Made by a program: the position numbers and the translations under genes. A stretch of 28,143 nucleotides of DNA from a virus. This document shows positions 1 through 7,581 of this stretch, one piece after another. Position 1 is the stretch's first letter. Each line of letters opens with the position of its first letter. The stretch spans positions 1 to 28,143 of IMG/VR virus record IMGVR_UViG_3300043449_000726; one strand, given 5' to 3'. Under the pieces are notes generated by a model. The model made no database searches. It saw only the letters and a program-made list of their open reading frames with translations, and was not told the origin of the DNA.

Positions 1-62
1 GGTAAAAAACGCGCGGTCTTTCGCTAGCGTCTGGCACGGAAATTGAAAAGCTTTAAACAAAG
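1..62 (+). other. Possible cos (cohesive-end) region upstream of terminase
   Basis: The stretch at 12-26, CGCGGTCTTTCGCTA, matches 13 of 15 bases of the lambda right-hand cos sequence CGCGGGTTTTCGCTA (quoted from memory). As in lambda, it lies directly upstream of the small terminase gene. The resemblance is seen in the sequence; the cos function is inferred. The spacing to the terminase start (about 36 bases) is shorter than in lambda, and the left half of any cos site would lie at or before the window edge. No convincing end of an upstream gene can be fixed here. Confidence 0.35.
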
Positions 63-458
63 ATGCTTGTAGATTCTGGCAAAGGCGGCGCAAGAACGGG
101 TGCTGGACGCAAGAAAGGCGGGACCAATAGCACGCCTCAAGCCAGTGGTATTTTTGCTGAACAAAAAGCCGCCGCGATTCTTGAGATGGCTGAGGCCAAA
201 GCCAAGCGCGAGAGCTATATGGCGCACTTGGCCGAACTTGAATACAAGCAAAAACAAGGCGAACTGATCCACGTCGAGTCCGTCTTCAAGGTCATCGACA
301 CGGCGGCGACCTCTTGCCGGGAACATCTCATGGGCATACCGGGCCGCTTTGCTTCTATCTTCGCGGCAGAGGTGGACGCCATGAAGATAGAGCAAGAACT
401 GGAGGCTGAAATCAGAACCGCTTTGCAGCACATTGCCGATGCAAAAGATCGTTTCTGA
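63..458 (+). CDS. Terminase small subunit (Nu1-like)
   Basis: Encodes 131 residues, the size of a lambda-type small terminase, which binds the packaging site on phage DNA and presents it to the large subunit. The N-terminus carries GGARTGAGRKKGG, a basic Gly/Arg motif usual at the start of these proteins. The middle (about residues 35-70) is a charged helical stretch, and the C-terminal half (LIHVESVFKVIDTAATSCRE onward) resembles the dimerisation region of Nu1-type terminases. The ATG at 63 has only a weak upstream ribosome site. The 3' end overlaps the large-subunit gene, the normal arrangement. Family assignment is by motif and context; the HTH itself is not obvious by eye. Confidence 0.82.
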   Translation: MLVDSGKGGARTGAGRKKGGTNSTPQASGIFAEQKAAAILEMAEAKAKRESYMAHLAELEYKQKQGELIHVESVFKVIDTAATSCREHLMGIPGRFASIFAAEVDAMKIEQELEAEIRTALQHIADAKDRF

Positions 459-2322
459 TCGCGCCTGCTGGCTTCGGTTTCTGGAGCGTATCCAGCCCGA
501 ACCGATCCTGTTAGTGTCCGAATGGGCGGACCGGAATCGCATCCTGCCGAGCAAGGGCGGCTCTGAGCCGGGTCCGTGGCGCACCTCGCGCACGCCCTAC
601 CTCAAGGGCATTCTGGACGCCTTGTCGACGGGTTCACCGTATCACACCGTCGTCTTTGCCAAGGGTTCGCAGATTGGCGCATCCGAAGCCGGGTTGAACT
701 GGCTTGCCTACTGCATCCACCACGCACCCGCGCCGATGTTGATGGTTCAGCCCACGCTTGACATGTGCAAGCGCATATCCAAGCAACGCATCCAGCCGAT
801 GATTGACGAGACGCCGTGCTTGTCGGAGCGCATCGCGGAAAGTCGGGCGCGGGATGCCGGGAATACGCTTTTTCAGAAAGACTTCCCAGCCGGTACCTTC
901 GTCATGACCGGCGCGAATAGCGCAGCAGGCCTCCGATCCATGCCCGCCCGCTACCTGTTTCTGGATGAAGTGGACGCCTACCCTGGCGACGTGGAAGGCG
1001 AGGGCGATCCCATCGAGCTGGCCATTGCCCGAACATCCACCTTTAAGCGCAATCGCAAAATCTACCTGTGCAGCACCCCAACCATTGAGGGGCAATCCCG
1101 CATCTGGTCCGCGTTTGAGCAGACCGATCAGCGTTATTACTTTGTGCCGTGTCCGCATTGCGACGAATATCAGCGCATTGAGTGGGGCCGCATCGTGTGG
1201 AATGAAGGCCACCCCGAGGACGCCGCGCTGGCGTGTGAGCATTGCGGCGTGATGATTGAAGAACGCTATAAGGGGCAAATGCTGGCGCGTGGTGAATGGC
1301 GATCCACGCATGACGGACAGGATGACCGTGTAGCTGGGTTTCACTTGTCATCGCTGTACGCGCCACCCGGATGGTATTCATGGTCAGATGCCGCGAAAGA
1401 GTTTGCCAGCGCCAAAGGCTACCCGGAAAAGCTGCAATCGTTCATCAACACCAAGCTAGGTGAATGTTGGGAAGACCGCACCGGCGAAAAGATCGACCAA
1501 TCCGGCCTCATGGCCCGGCGTGAGCAGTGGGACTATGCGCCGGATGATTGCGTGCTGGTGACCGCTGGCGTGGACGTGCAGGGTGACCGATTGGAAGCCA
1601 CCCTGATTGCGTGGACAGCGAAGGAACAAGCCCGCGTGCTGCATCACGTCCGCCTCTACGGTAATCCGGCTGAACCGAAACTGTGGGATGAACTCGACGA
1701 ACTGCTGACGCAACCGATCATTACCGAGTCGGGCGCGTTGCTGTCGATTCGTGCCGCCTGTATCGACTCGGGTGGCCATCATACGCAAGAGGTGTATCGC
1801 TTCTGCGGTGAGCGCGGCGGTCGACGGGTGCTGGCGATCAAGGGGCAGGCCGGTTCCAAACCGATTTGGCCGACCAAACTGAGCAACAAGAAACTGCGCC
1901 ACGGCGCGATGTTGCACATCGTCGGGGTAGATACGGCCAAGGACGTGATCCACGCCAGCCTGTCGGTGTTGGCACCGGACAGCCCGAAGTACATTGCCTT
2001 TTCGTCCGCCTTGCCGGATGACTATTTCCCGCAGTTGGTCGCCGAGCGCCGGGTGACCAAGTACAACAAAAACGGGGCGGCGGTTCGCGCCTGGGTGAAG
2101 AAATCCAGCGACCGCAATGAAGCCTTGGACTGTTTTGTTTACGCCCTGGCCGCACTCAAGGCCTTGCAATCCACCAAGCCGCATCTGTTGCGCATGGGTC
2201 GACCTGTCGTTCAAGCAAAGCCTACAGCAACGACCATCAACCAAGTATCAGCGCCAACGTTTAGCAAACCCACCAGAAAAGCATCTAATCTTGGTTTTGC
2301 ACGTGATGAATGGGCGCTATGA
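439..2322 (+). CDS. Terminase large subunit (GpA family)
   Basis: ATP-driven DNA packaging motor and nuclease of the lambda GpA family, 627 residues from the ATG at 439; an in-frame TTG at 433 would add two. Visible landmarks, in ATG numbering, are a Walker A-like segment FAKGSQIGASE at about 74-84 and a Walker B RYLFLDEVDAYPGD at about 171-184. A coupling-type segment IYLCSTPTIEG lies near 208-218, followed by two C-x2-C pairs (CPHC, CEHC) that look like a zinc ribbon. The C-terminal nuclease half contains GVDVQGDRLEATLIAW, DSGGHHTQEVYRFC and NEALDCFVYALAAL, which carry the acidic residues expected of an RNase H-like fold. The family implies cos packaging. Its end overlaps the next start as ATGA. 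Confidence 0.96.
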   Translation: MQKIVSDRACWLRFLERIQPEPILLVSEWADRNRILPSKGGSEPGPWRTSRTPYLKGILDALSTGSPYHTVVFAKGSQIGASEAGLNWLAYCIHHAPAPMLMVQPTLDMCKRISKQRIQPMIDETPCLSERIAESRARDAGNTLFQKDFPAGTFVMTGANSAAGLRSMPARYLFLDEVDAYPGDVEGEGDPIELAIARTSTFKRNRKIYLCSTPTIEGQSRIWSAFEQTDQRYYFVPCPHCDEYQRIEWGRIVWNEGHPEDAALACEHCGVMIEERYKGQMLARGEWRSTHDGQDDRVAGFHLSSLYAPPGWYSWSDAAKEFASAKGYPEKLQSFINTKLGECWEDRTGEKIDQSGLMARREQWDYAPDDCVLVTAGVDVQGDRLEATLIAWTAKEQARVLHHVRLYGNPAEPKLWDELDELLTQPIITESGALLSIRAACIDSGGHHTQEVYRFCGERGGRRVLAIKGQAGSKPIWPTKLSNKKLRHGAMLHIVGVDTAKDVIHASLSVLAPDSPKYIAFSSALPDDYFPQLVAERRVTKYNKNGAAVRAWVKKSSDRNEALDCFVYALAALKALQSTKPHLLRMGRPVVQAKPTATTINQVSAPTFSKPTRKASNLGFARDEWAL

Positions 2323-2648
2323 GCGAACGCATCTATACCGAATCAGGTCTGATTGACGCGATTGCGCTGGCATTAGTCAGGGCTTTGTCTGACCACGGTG
2401 TAACGCCAGCCGCAGGAAATGCCACCGTGCACAAATACTGCGCTGAATTGTGTTTGTATTTCGGCGGAGACACCCACTGGATGCCGCAGACCTACCGGGC
2501 GGGAAGAGATACAGTGATCGTGGAGGCAGTTAAGAATGGGGCCAGCTTACGTGAGGCCGCGCGCAAAGTGGGTGTTCACCACGAAACTGTGAGACGTATT
2601 GTTAAGCGTCAGTCTGCTGGACTGGGGCGTGAGGATTGGGTTTTGTAA
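2319..2648 (+). CDS. Mor-like helix-turn-helix protein
   Basis: Encodes 109 residues from the ATG at 2319, chosen because it overlaps the terminase stop as ATGA; an ATG at 2310 would add three. The C-terminal half reads like the Mor/C transcription activator family of Mu-like phages: a YFGGDTHWMP stretch, a basic AGRDTVIVEAVKNG segment, then a clear helix-turn-helix GASLREAARKVGVHHETVRR at about residues 75-94. Mor proteins dimerise and activate RNA polymerase at a middle promoter. Here the gene sits between terminase and the head connector, so it may regulate late genes or be a moron. The HTH is evident; family membership is probable and the target unknown. Confidence 0.65.
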   Translation: MSERIYTESGLIDAIALALVRALSDHGVTPAAGNATVHKYCAELCLYFGGDTHWMPQTYRAGRDTVIVEAVKNGASLREAARKVGVHHETVRRIVKRQSAGLGREDWVL

Positions 2649-2704
2649 CACTGTCGCATTATCACCCTGATTTTGCGTTGACGCTTTAATCATAGTGCGC
2701 CTCT
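2649..2704 (+). other. Short intergenic gap before gpW-like gene
   Basis: This 56-base gap is one of only two places in the head block where genes are not tightly coupled. It is locally AT-richer and contains a TTGACG hexamer at 2678-2683, but no -10 box stands at a suitable distance and there is no good ribosome site before the ATG at 2705. I can name no promoter or terminator in it. Confidence 0.3.
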
Positions 2705-2911
2705 ATGGCGTACACCCAAACTGATCTCGACACACTTGACGCGGCTATCACTGGCAGTCAGTTGACCGTGCGCATCGCGGATCGGTTGGTCACGTATCGC
2801 ACGACCGATGAACTGATCAAGGCGCGCGCGCATGTCGCCTCGATCATGGCTTCGCAAGCCAACCCCAGCCGATCTTATCCCCGCTTCCAGCAGGCGACGT
2901 TCAATGACTAA
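2705..2911 (+). CDS. Head-tail connector protein (gpW-like)
   Basis: Encodes 68 residues, the size of lambda gpW, which sits below the portal, stabilises packaged DNA and makes the head competent for tail joining. The sequence pattern YTQTDLDTLDAAI, then a short beta-like segment VRIADRLVTYRTTDELIKA, then a helix ending in a disordered tail, is the usual gpW layout of helix, hairpin, helix. It lies between terminase and portal, the lambda position, and its last 8 bases overlap the portal start at 2904. No strong Shine-Dalgarno precedes the ATG. Confidence 0.85.
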   Translation: MAYTQTDLDTLDAAITGSQLTVRIADRLVTYRTTDELIKARAHVASIMASQANPSRSYPRFQQATFND

Positions 2912-4430
2912 CCCATTGGACCGGCTGATTGCTGCGATTTCCCCGGAAGCCGGTCTTCGCCGTGCGCAAGCGCGCCGCGTGCTGGCTTATTACGAAGCGG
3001 CCAAACCCGACAAGCTACGCAAGCAACGCCGAGAATCTGGCAGCGGTGATGCTGCCGTGACTCGCGCCGGGTCCGCTTTGCGCGAGCAAGCGCGCCATCT
3101 TGAACAAAACCACGACCTGGCACGCGGCGCGTTGCAGACATTGGTCGCCAACATCATCGGCCCGAACGGCATCGGCATTGAGCCACAACCGCATAACAGC
3201 TCGGGCGAGATTGATGATGATCTGGCCGCGCAAATTCTCAGCTTGTGGCGTGATTGGTGCGAAAAGCCCGAAGTCACATGGTCGCTCGACTTTCCCGGCC
3301 TGCAACGCCAAATCTGTCGATCCTGGCTACGCGATGGCGAATGCCTGGCGCAAGTTATCGAAGGTATGACGCCCTATCTGGATCACGGCACCCGCGTGCC
3401 GTTGAGCCTGGAAGCCATCGAGGCCGATCACCTACCGTGGGATTACAACGCCAGCAGCCCGTCGATTACAGCGGGCGTCGAGCGTAACGGTTGGGGCCGC
3501 CCGGTTGCGTTTCACCTCTACAAGCAGCATCCCGGCGATATCGGGCTGGCCAGCCTTTACCAGTTCGCGACTGAGACCAAGCGCGTACCCGCCTCGCGCA
3601 TGTTGCACGTCAAACTGGCTGATCGCATTCGCCAGGCGCGCGGCGTGTCGATCTTTGCCTCCGTGCTGGGCCGCCTAGACGACATCAAGGATTACGAGGA
3701 ATCAGAACGCATCGCTGCAAAAGTAGCTGCCAGTATGGCCGCATTTATTCGCAAGGGGTCACCTGATTTCTACGCCAGCGAAACCGACAACGAGCCGCGC
3801 GATCTGCGCTTCCGGCCCGGCATGATCTTCGATGACCTGTTACCAGGCGAAGAGATTGGCCTGATCGATTCAAAACGGCCCAACCCAGCGCTGGAACCGT
3901 TCCGCAATGGCCAACTTCGTGCCGTGTCATCCGGCATCGGTTGCACCTATTCCAGCCTCTCCAAGAATTACGACGGGACCTATTCCGCCCAACGGCAAGA
4001 GCTGGTCGAGGGCTGGGGGCTGTATGGCGTTTTGACCTCTGAATTTATTGCCCAGTTTGTCCGCCCTGTTTATCAGCGTTTTATTGCCACCGCCATTGCC
4101 TCGCGTCAATTGCGAGTGCCGACCGGAATTGATTTTGAATCACTGGACGACGCGCTCTATCTCGGTCCGCAAATGCCGTGGATTGACCCGCTCAAGGAAG
4201 CCAAGGCTTGGGAAACGCTGGAAAGCAACGGCCACGCCTCCGGGCCGGAAATCATCCGCCGCCGAGGGCAATCTCCGATGGACGTACTGGACCAAGAGTC
4301 CCGCTGGCGTCGCCTGGCAGAAGAAAAAGGCGTTTCACTGGCGCTCGGGCAGGGCGCTAGTCCCGCCGACCAGCAAGACGCCGACCCTATCAATACCGAC
4401 GCGCCCAGGGCGCTTCCGAGGTCTGCATGA
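2904..4430 (+). CDS. Portal protein (lambda gpB family)
   Basis: The dodecameric portal forms the DNA entry and exit channel and docks terminase and tail. The start at 2904 (MTNPLDRLIAAISPEAGLRR) gives 508 residues and overlaps the gpW-like stop by 8 bases; an in-frame ATG at 2832 would run through most of gpW and is unlikely. Family features include the N-terminal EAAKPDKLRKQRRESGSGDA region, LVANIIGPNGIGIEPQ, the wing segment FPGLQRQICRSWLRDGECLA, and the clip/stem part ISSGIGCTYSSLSKNYDGT-like, written here as VSSGIGCTYSSLSKNYDG. It ends in ATGA overlap with the protease-capsid gene. Confidence 0.94.
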   Translation: MTNPLDRLIAAISPEAGLRRAQARRVLAYYEAAKPDKLRKQRRESGSGDAAVTRAGSALREQARHLEQNHDLARGALQTLVANIIGPNGIGIEPQPHNSSGEIDDDLAAQILSLWRDWCEKPEVTWSLDFPGLQRQICRSWLRDGECLAQVIEGMTPYLDHGTRVPLSLEAIEADHLPWDYNASSPSITAGVERNGWGRPVAFHLYKQHPGDIGLASLYQFATETKRVPASRMLHVKLADRIRQARGVSIFASVLGRLDDIKDYEESERIAAKVAASMAAFIRKGSPDFYASETDNEPRDLRFRPGMIFDDLLPGEEIGLIDSKRPNPALEPFRNGQLRAVSSGIGCTYSSLSKNYDGTYSAQRQELVEGWGLYGVLTSEFIAQFVRPVYQRFIATAIASRQLRVPTGIDFESLDDALYLGPQMPWIDPLKEAKAWETLESNGHASGPEIIRRRGQSPMDVLDQESRWRRLAEEKGVSLALGQGASPADQQDADPINTDAPRALPRSA

Positions 4431-6442
4431 ATCAATGGTATCGAATCAACTCCGCCGCCGAATCTGGCCCGGCTGAATTGGAAATCTTTGGCGACATTGG
4501 CGAAAGCTGGTGGGCGGAAGAATCTATTACCGCCAAATCTATCAGCAAAGAACTAAAGCCGCTCTCGGGCCGTGAGCTGACAGTTCGCATTAACAGTTAT
4601 GGCGGTTCGGTATCCGATGGATTGGCCATCTACAACGCCCTAAGACGCCATTCGCAGACAGCGAAAGTAACGACCTCTGTTGAGGGCGTGGCCATGTCGA
4701 TTGCCACGCTGATTGCAATGGCTGGCGATGAACGCGAAATGGCCGCCAACGCGCTTTATATGGTTCATGCACCATGGGGCGTGTCAATGGGCAATGCCAA
4801 GGACATGCGGAAAACCGCCGATATGCTCGACAAGTACGCCGACGCGATGGCCTCGGCTTATGCCCGTTCAGCTTTGACCGAAAGCGAAGTTAAGGCCCTG
4901 TTGACCGACGGCGAGGACCATTTCTACAACGCTGAAGAAGCGGAAGCCTCCGGCTTTGTTACAGCGATCCGGCAAGACCTCCCTATTGCCGCCAGCTACA
5001 TCAAGAACCGTTATACCCAGGCCGCTGCGTCTGGCAACACCATTCAGGCGTCCGCGCCTCAACCACCGAAGGAGTCACCTATGACCACCGAAACCCCGAA
5101 GGGCGCGGAAAACCCTGCACCCGTTAACGTCGCCTCTATTGAAGCTGCCGCTCAGGCTAAAGCACTGGAAAGCATCAAGGCCCGCGCAAGCGAAATCCGG
5201 GCCATGTTCAAGCCGTTTCTAGCCCGTGATGGCATTTCTGCCTTGCAGGATGCCTGCCTGGATGACGTCTCGCTGTCGCTGGATACCGTTTCCGCAAAGC
5301 TCTTGACCGAACTGGGCAAAGAGGCCGAGCCGATTGCAAGCAATCCGCGCGTGGAATCCGGCGCTGATGCGTCTGAAAAATTCAAGGCAGGCGTATCCGC
5401 CTCGCTACAGCACCGCATGGGATTGGCGAAAGATGACCGCGCCAATGAGTTTCGTGGCAAAAGCCTGTCTGATCTCGCCGCGCTGTCGCTTGAGCTGAAA
5501 GGCAAATCGACAAAAGGCATGACCAAATCGGAAATTGCCGGAAAGGTATTGGCCGCGCATTCCACCAGCGATTTCCCGCTGCTGCTGGCCGACTCTGCCA
5601 ATAAGCAGCTTCAAGCCGCTTATGGCGCATTCCCGGCCATCTGGGATCGTTTGGCCTCAGTCGGTTCCGTCTCCGATTTCAAAACGATCAGCATCCTGAA
5701 GCTGGGCAGCTTCTCCAGTCTGGCCACCAAACTGGAAGGAGCGGAGTACACCGCTGGCACCATGTCGGAAGAGCGCGAGCAACTCACCGCCTCTACCAAG
5801 GGTAAGTACATTCAGTGCACCCGCGAAATGCTGATCAATGATGATCTTTCAGCGTTCAGCCGCATGGCCTCGATGCTGGGTCAGGCGGCTGCCCGCACTG
5901 TGAATGCAGATGTATTGGGAATCCTTACCGCCAATGGCACCACCGCTGACGGGTTCAATCTGTTCAGCACCGATCACGCCAACCTGACCGGGTCCGGTAC
6001 CGCCATCAGCGTTGCCTCTTTGAGTCTTGGTCGCAAAACCATGCGGGTACAGAAAGATCCGAGCGGTCTGGATTTCCTCAACATCCAGCCCAGCTACCTG
6101 CTGGTGCCGGTCGGCAAGGAAGACCACGCCCGCGAAGTCATCCAGTCGGCTTACAACACCGACACAACTGGCCAGCTGAAGCGCAACCCGATCCAGGATT
6201 GGGGCGTGCTGCAAGTGTTGAGCGATCCCCTGTTGGATGCCAATAGCACCACCGCTTGGTACTTGATCTCCGACCCGATGAATGCGCCGCTTCTGGAAGT
6301 GCGTTTCCTTGATGGCCAGCAGTCTCCGTTCATTGACTCCGAAGAAGAGTTCCTGACCGACGCTATTCGCTGGAAGGTTCGCCTTGACTATGGCGTCGCC
6401 GCCAACGAATGGCGCGGCGGCTACAAGAACGTCGGCGCTTAA
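4427..6442 (+). CDS. ClpP-like prohead protease / scaffold / major capsid fusion
   Basis: One 671-residue frame encodes three functions usually split between genes. Residues 1-180 are a ClpP-like serine protease: the nucleophile is probably Ser91 in EGVAMSIATL, the histidine His114 in YMVHAPWG, and the acid one of the Asp residues before FYNAEEAEASGF. Residues about 219-375 are charged and helical, as in a scaffolding or delta domain. From about 378 (HSTSDFPLLLADSANKQLQA) it matches the Mu gpT-type capsid pattern, with SDFKTISIL, EGAEYTAGTMSEE and TREMLINDDLSAF. The protease should remove the scaffold during prohead maturation. A strong internal start at 5081 probably supplies capsid subunits without protease. 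Confidence 0.93.
   Translation: MNQWYRINSAAESGPAELEIFGDIGESWWAEESITAKSISKELKPLSGRELTVRINSYGGSVSDGLAIYNALRRHSQTAKVTTSVEGVAMSIATLIAMAGDEREMAANALYMVHAPWGVSMGNAKDMRKTADMLDKYADAMASAYARSALTESEVKALLTDGEDHFYNAEEAEASGFVTAIRQDLPIAASYIKNRYTQAAASGNTIQASAPQPPKESPMTTETPKGAENPAPVNVASIEAAAQAKALESIKARASEIRAMFKPFLARDGISALQDACLDDVSLSLDTVSAKLLTELGKEAEPIASNPRVESGADASEKFKAGVSASLQHRMGLAKDDRANEFRGKSLSDLAALSLELKGKSTKGMTKSEIAGKVLAAHSTSDFPLLLADSANKQLQAAYGAFPAIWDRLASVGSVSDFKTISILKLGSFSSLATKLEGAEYTAGTMSEEREQLTASTKGKYIQCTREMLINDDLSAFSRMASMLGQAAARTVNADVLGILTANGTTADGFNLFSTDHANLTGSGTAISVASLSLGRKTMRVQKDPSGLDFLNIQPSYLLVPVGKEDHAREVIQSAYNTDTTGQLKRNPIQDWGVLQVLSDPLLDANSTTAWYLISDPMNAPLLEVRFLDGQQSPFIDSEEEFLTDAIRWKVRLDYGVAANEWRGGYKNVGA
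5069..5074 (+). promoter_or_regulatory. Internal Shine-Dalgarno for capsid subunit
   Basis: AAGGAG lies 6 bases before the in-frame ATG at 5081, inside the protease-capsid frame. It decides the probable start of the free scaffold-capsid polypeptide. Confidence 0.7.
5081..6442 (+). CDS. Major capsid protein from internal start
   Basis: An in-frame ATG at 5081 is preceded by AAGGAG at 5069-5074 with a 6-base spacer, one of the best ribosome sites in the window although it lies inside a reading frame. Initiation here gives 453 residues: the helical scaffold region plus the gpT-type capsid domain, without the protease. This parallels lambda, where Nu3 scaffold starts inside the C protease gene. 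It would explain how a few protease copies and hundreds of capsid copies come from one gene. The site is seen; its use is inferred. Confidence 0.72.
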   Translation: MTTETPKGAENPAPVNVASIEAAAQAKALESIKARASEIRAMFKPFLARDGISALQDACLDDVSLSLDTVSAKLLTELGKEAEPIASNPRVESGADASEKFKAGVSASLQHRMGLAKDDRANEFRGKSLSDLAALSLELKGKSTKGMTKSEIAGKVLAAHSTSDFPLLLADSANKQLQAAYGAFPAIWDRLASVGSVSDFKTISILKLGSFSSLATKLEGAEYTAGTMSEEREQLTASTKGKYIQCTREMLINDDLSAFSRMASMLGQAAARTVNADVLGILTANGTTADGFNLFSTDHANLTGSGTAISVASLSLGRKTMRVQKDPSGLDFLNIQPSYLLVPVGKEDHAREVIQSAYNTDTTGQLKRNPIQDWGVLQVLSDPLLDANSTTAWYLISDPMNAPLLEVRFLDGQQSPFIDSEEEFLTDAIRWKVRLDYGVAANEWRGGYKNVGA

Positions 6443-6451
6443 CCATGTGAC

Positions 6452-6469
6452 GGGGCGGTTATCCGCCCC
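6452..6469 (+). terminator. GC hairpin after capsid gene
   Basis: A perfect 7-bp stem GGGGCGG/CCGCCCC with a TTAT loop lies in the 54-base gap between capsid and decoration genes. There is no following T-tract, so it is more likely a leaky terminator or an mRNA 3'-end stabiliser that raises capsid transcript level than a full stop. The hairpin is seen; the role is inferred. Confidence 0.5.
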
Positions 6470-6496
6470 AGTCCCTAACCCTACAGAGGCACACAC

Positions 6497-7249
6497 ATGG
6501 CGAACAATTTTGCATACAACGGGATGGCCATCGGCGTGGTTGAGTCCGCGCTGACCCATCCCTCTCACGATCCTGACCTGGCGCAATCCGGCGACGCCGT
6601 TCTGGTCGGCAGTCTGGTGGGCGTGGCACTTAACAGTGCAGCGGCCAATACCGACACCATCGAAGTCGCGGTTGAGGGCGTCTGGGAGCTTCCCGCCGCC
6701 GCCGTGACTGCAACAGCGGATTCCGCAATCGTCCCCGGTGACAAGCTCTATTTCAGCACCGCTGAAACCAAGGCATCCGGCACGATCACTAGCGATGCTA
6801 CGGCTCCCGGTGATGGCGACACGGTGACTATCGGCTCGACGGTTTACACCTTCAAGACCGCACTGACTTCACCGGCTGAACCGTTTGAAGTGCTGATTGG
6901 CGTATCGGCTGCGGTGGCGCTGGATAACCTGAAGTCGGCTATCAACGCGACCGCAGGCGAAGGCACAACCTACGCAACAGGCACCACCGCGCATCCCAGC
7001 GTCACCGCAACCACCAACACCAATACCACTCAGGTGGTTGAGGCATTGGCAGCAGGCGCAGCGGGTAACGACATCGCCACCACCGAAACCTCAAGCCATT
7101 TGGCCTGGGGGGCTACCACGCTATTCGGCGCGAAAAGCAAAGGCGACCTCACCAAGACCGCCGCCAATATGTTCTTCGGAACGGCGGTGACTGGCTTGGC
7201 CGCAGGCGATTTCGGCACCGTCAACGTATTGATTAAGAGGACTCTCTGA
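6497..7249 (+). CDS. DUF2190-type capsid decoration protein with inserted domain
   Basis: Encodes 250 residues. The ends (about 1-92 and 214-250) form a DUF2190/decoration-type beta protein: ANNFAYNGMAIGVVESALTH, GSLVGVALNSAAANTDTIEV, VPGDKLYFSTAE, and finally AANMFFGTAVTGLAAGDFGT. Between them (about 95-213) sits a separate module beginning GDGDTVTIGSTVYTFKTALT and ending AGNDIATTETSSHLAWG, a pattern I recognise from many phage virion proteins. Decoration proteins bind the capsid exterior and stabilise it against DNA pressure. The gene directly follows the capsid gene and precedes a shorter paralogue. Family call is good; the ligand or role of the insert is unknown. Confidence 0.72.
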   Translation: MANNFAYNGMAIGVVESALTHPSHDPDLAQSGDAVLVGSLVGVALNSAAANTDTIEVAVEGVWELPAAAVTATADSAIVPGDKLYFSTAETKASGTITSDATAPGDGDTVTIGSTVYTFKTALTSPAEPFEVLIGVSAAVALDNLKSAINATAGEGTTYATGTTAHPSVTATTNTNTTQVVEALAAGAAGNDIATTETSSHLAWGATTLFGAKSKGDLTKTAANMFFGTAVTGLAAGDFGTVNVLIKRTL

Positions 7250-7251
7250 TT

Positions 7252-7581
7252 ATGGCTACTAACTTCATTCAGGAAGGCAACGTGTTGACGCTCGCTGCCC
7301 CCTATGCCCGCAACTCAGGCCAAGCCGCACTGGTCGGTACCGGACTGTTTGGTGTCGCCTTGACCGACCTGGCAAATGGCGAATCCGGCGCGTTCAAGAC
7401 CCAGGGCGTGGTCACGCTGGCCAAAGTCACCGCACAGGAATGGGCCACCATCGGCCTGCCGATCTACTGGGACAACAGTGACAAGTTGCTGACAACCACC
7501 TCCAGCGGTAACACCCTGGTCGGCTACAACACCGCGGCTGCGGCGAATCCCTCGGCCACCGGCACTATCCGACTGATCTGA
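7252..7581 (+). CDS. Second DUF2190-type decoration protein
   Basis: Encodes 109 residues with the same architecture as the outer parts of its upstream neighbour but no insert: TNFIQEGNVLTLAAPY aligns with the neighbour's start, TGLFGVALTDLANGE with its VGSLVGVALN region, and GLPIYWDNSDKLLTT with PGDKLYFSTAE. It is probably a capsid stabilising (cement) protein, working with or alternating with the larger paralogue. The start at 7252 lies two bases after the previous stop, and its own stop overlaps the next ATG as TGATG. Confidence 0.72.
   Translation: MATNFIQEGNVLTLAAPYARNSGQAALVGTGLFGVALTDLANGESGAFKTQGVVTLAKVTAQEWATIGLPIYWDNSDKLLTTTSSGNTLVGYNTAAAANPSATGTIRLI

Noticed and set aside
24-593. 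Minus-strand 189-codon open frame over the terminase genes
   Set aside because: It runs antisense through the small terminase and into the large terminase, lacks recognisable domains, and is Arg/Leu/Phe rich in the way of a reverse-frame shadow.
1456-2244. Minus-strand 262-codon open frame
   Set aside because: Entirely antisense to the nuclease half of the large terminase; its length follows from the codon bias of the real gene.
2832-2903. Longer N-terminus for the portal protein
   Set aside because: The in-frame ATG at 2832 would overlap most of the gpW-like gene; the start at 2904 gives the normal family N-terminus and a usual 8-base overlap.
5849-6586. Minus-strand 245-codon open frame
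   Set aside because: Antisense to the capsid domain and the start of the decoration gene, with no motif and no separate promoter or ribosome site.
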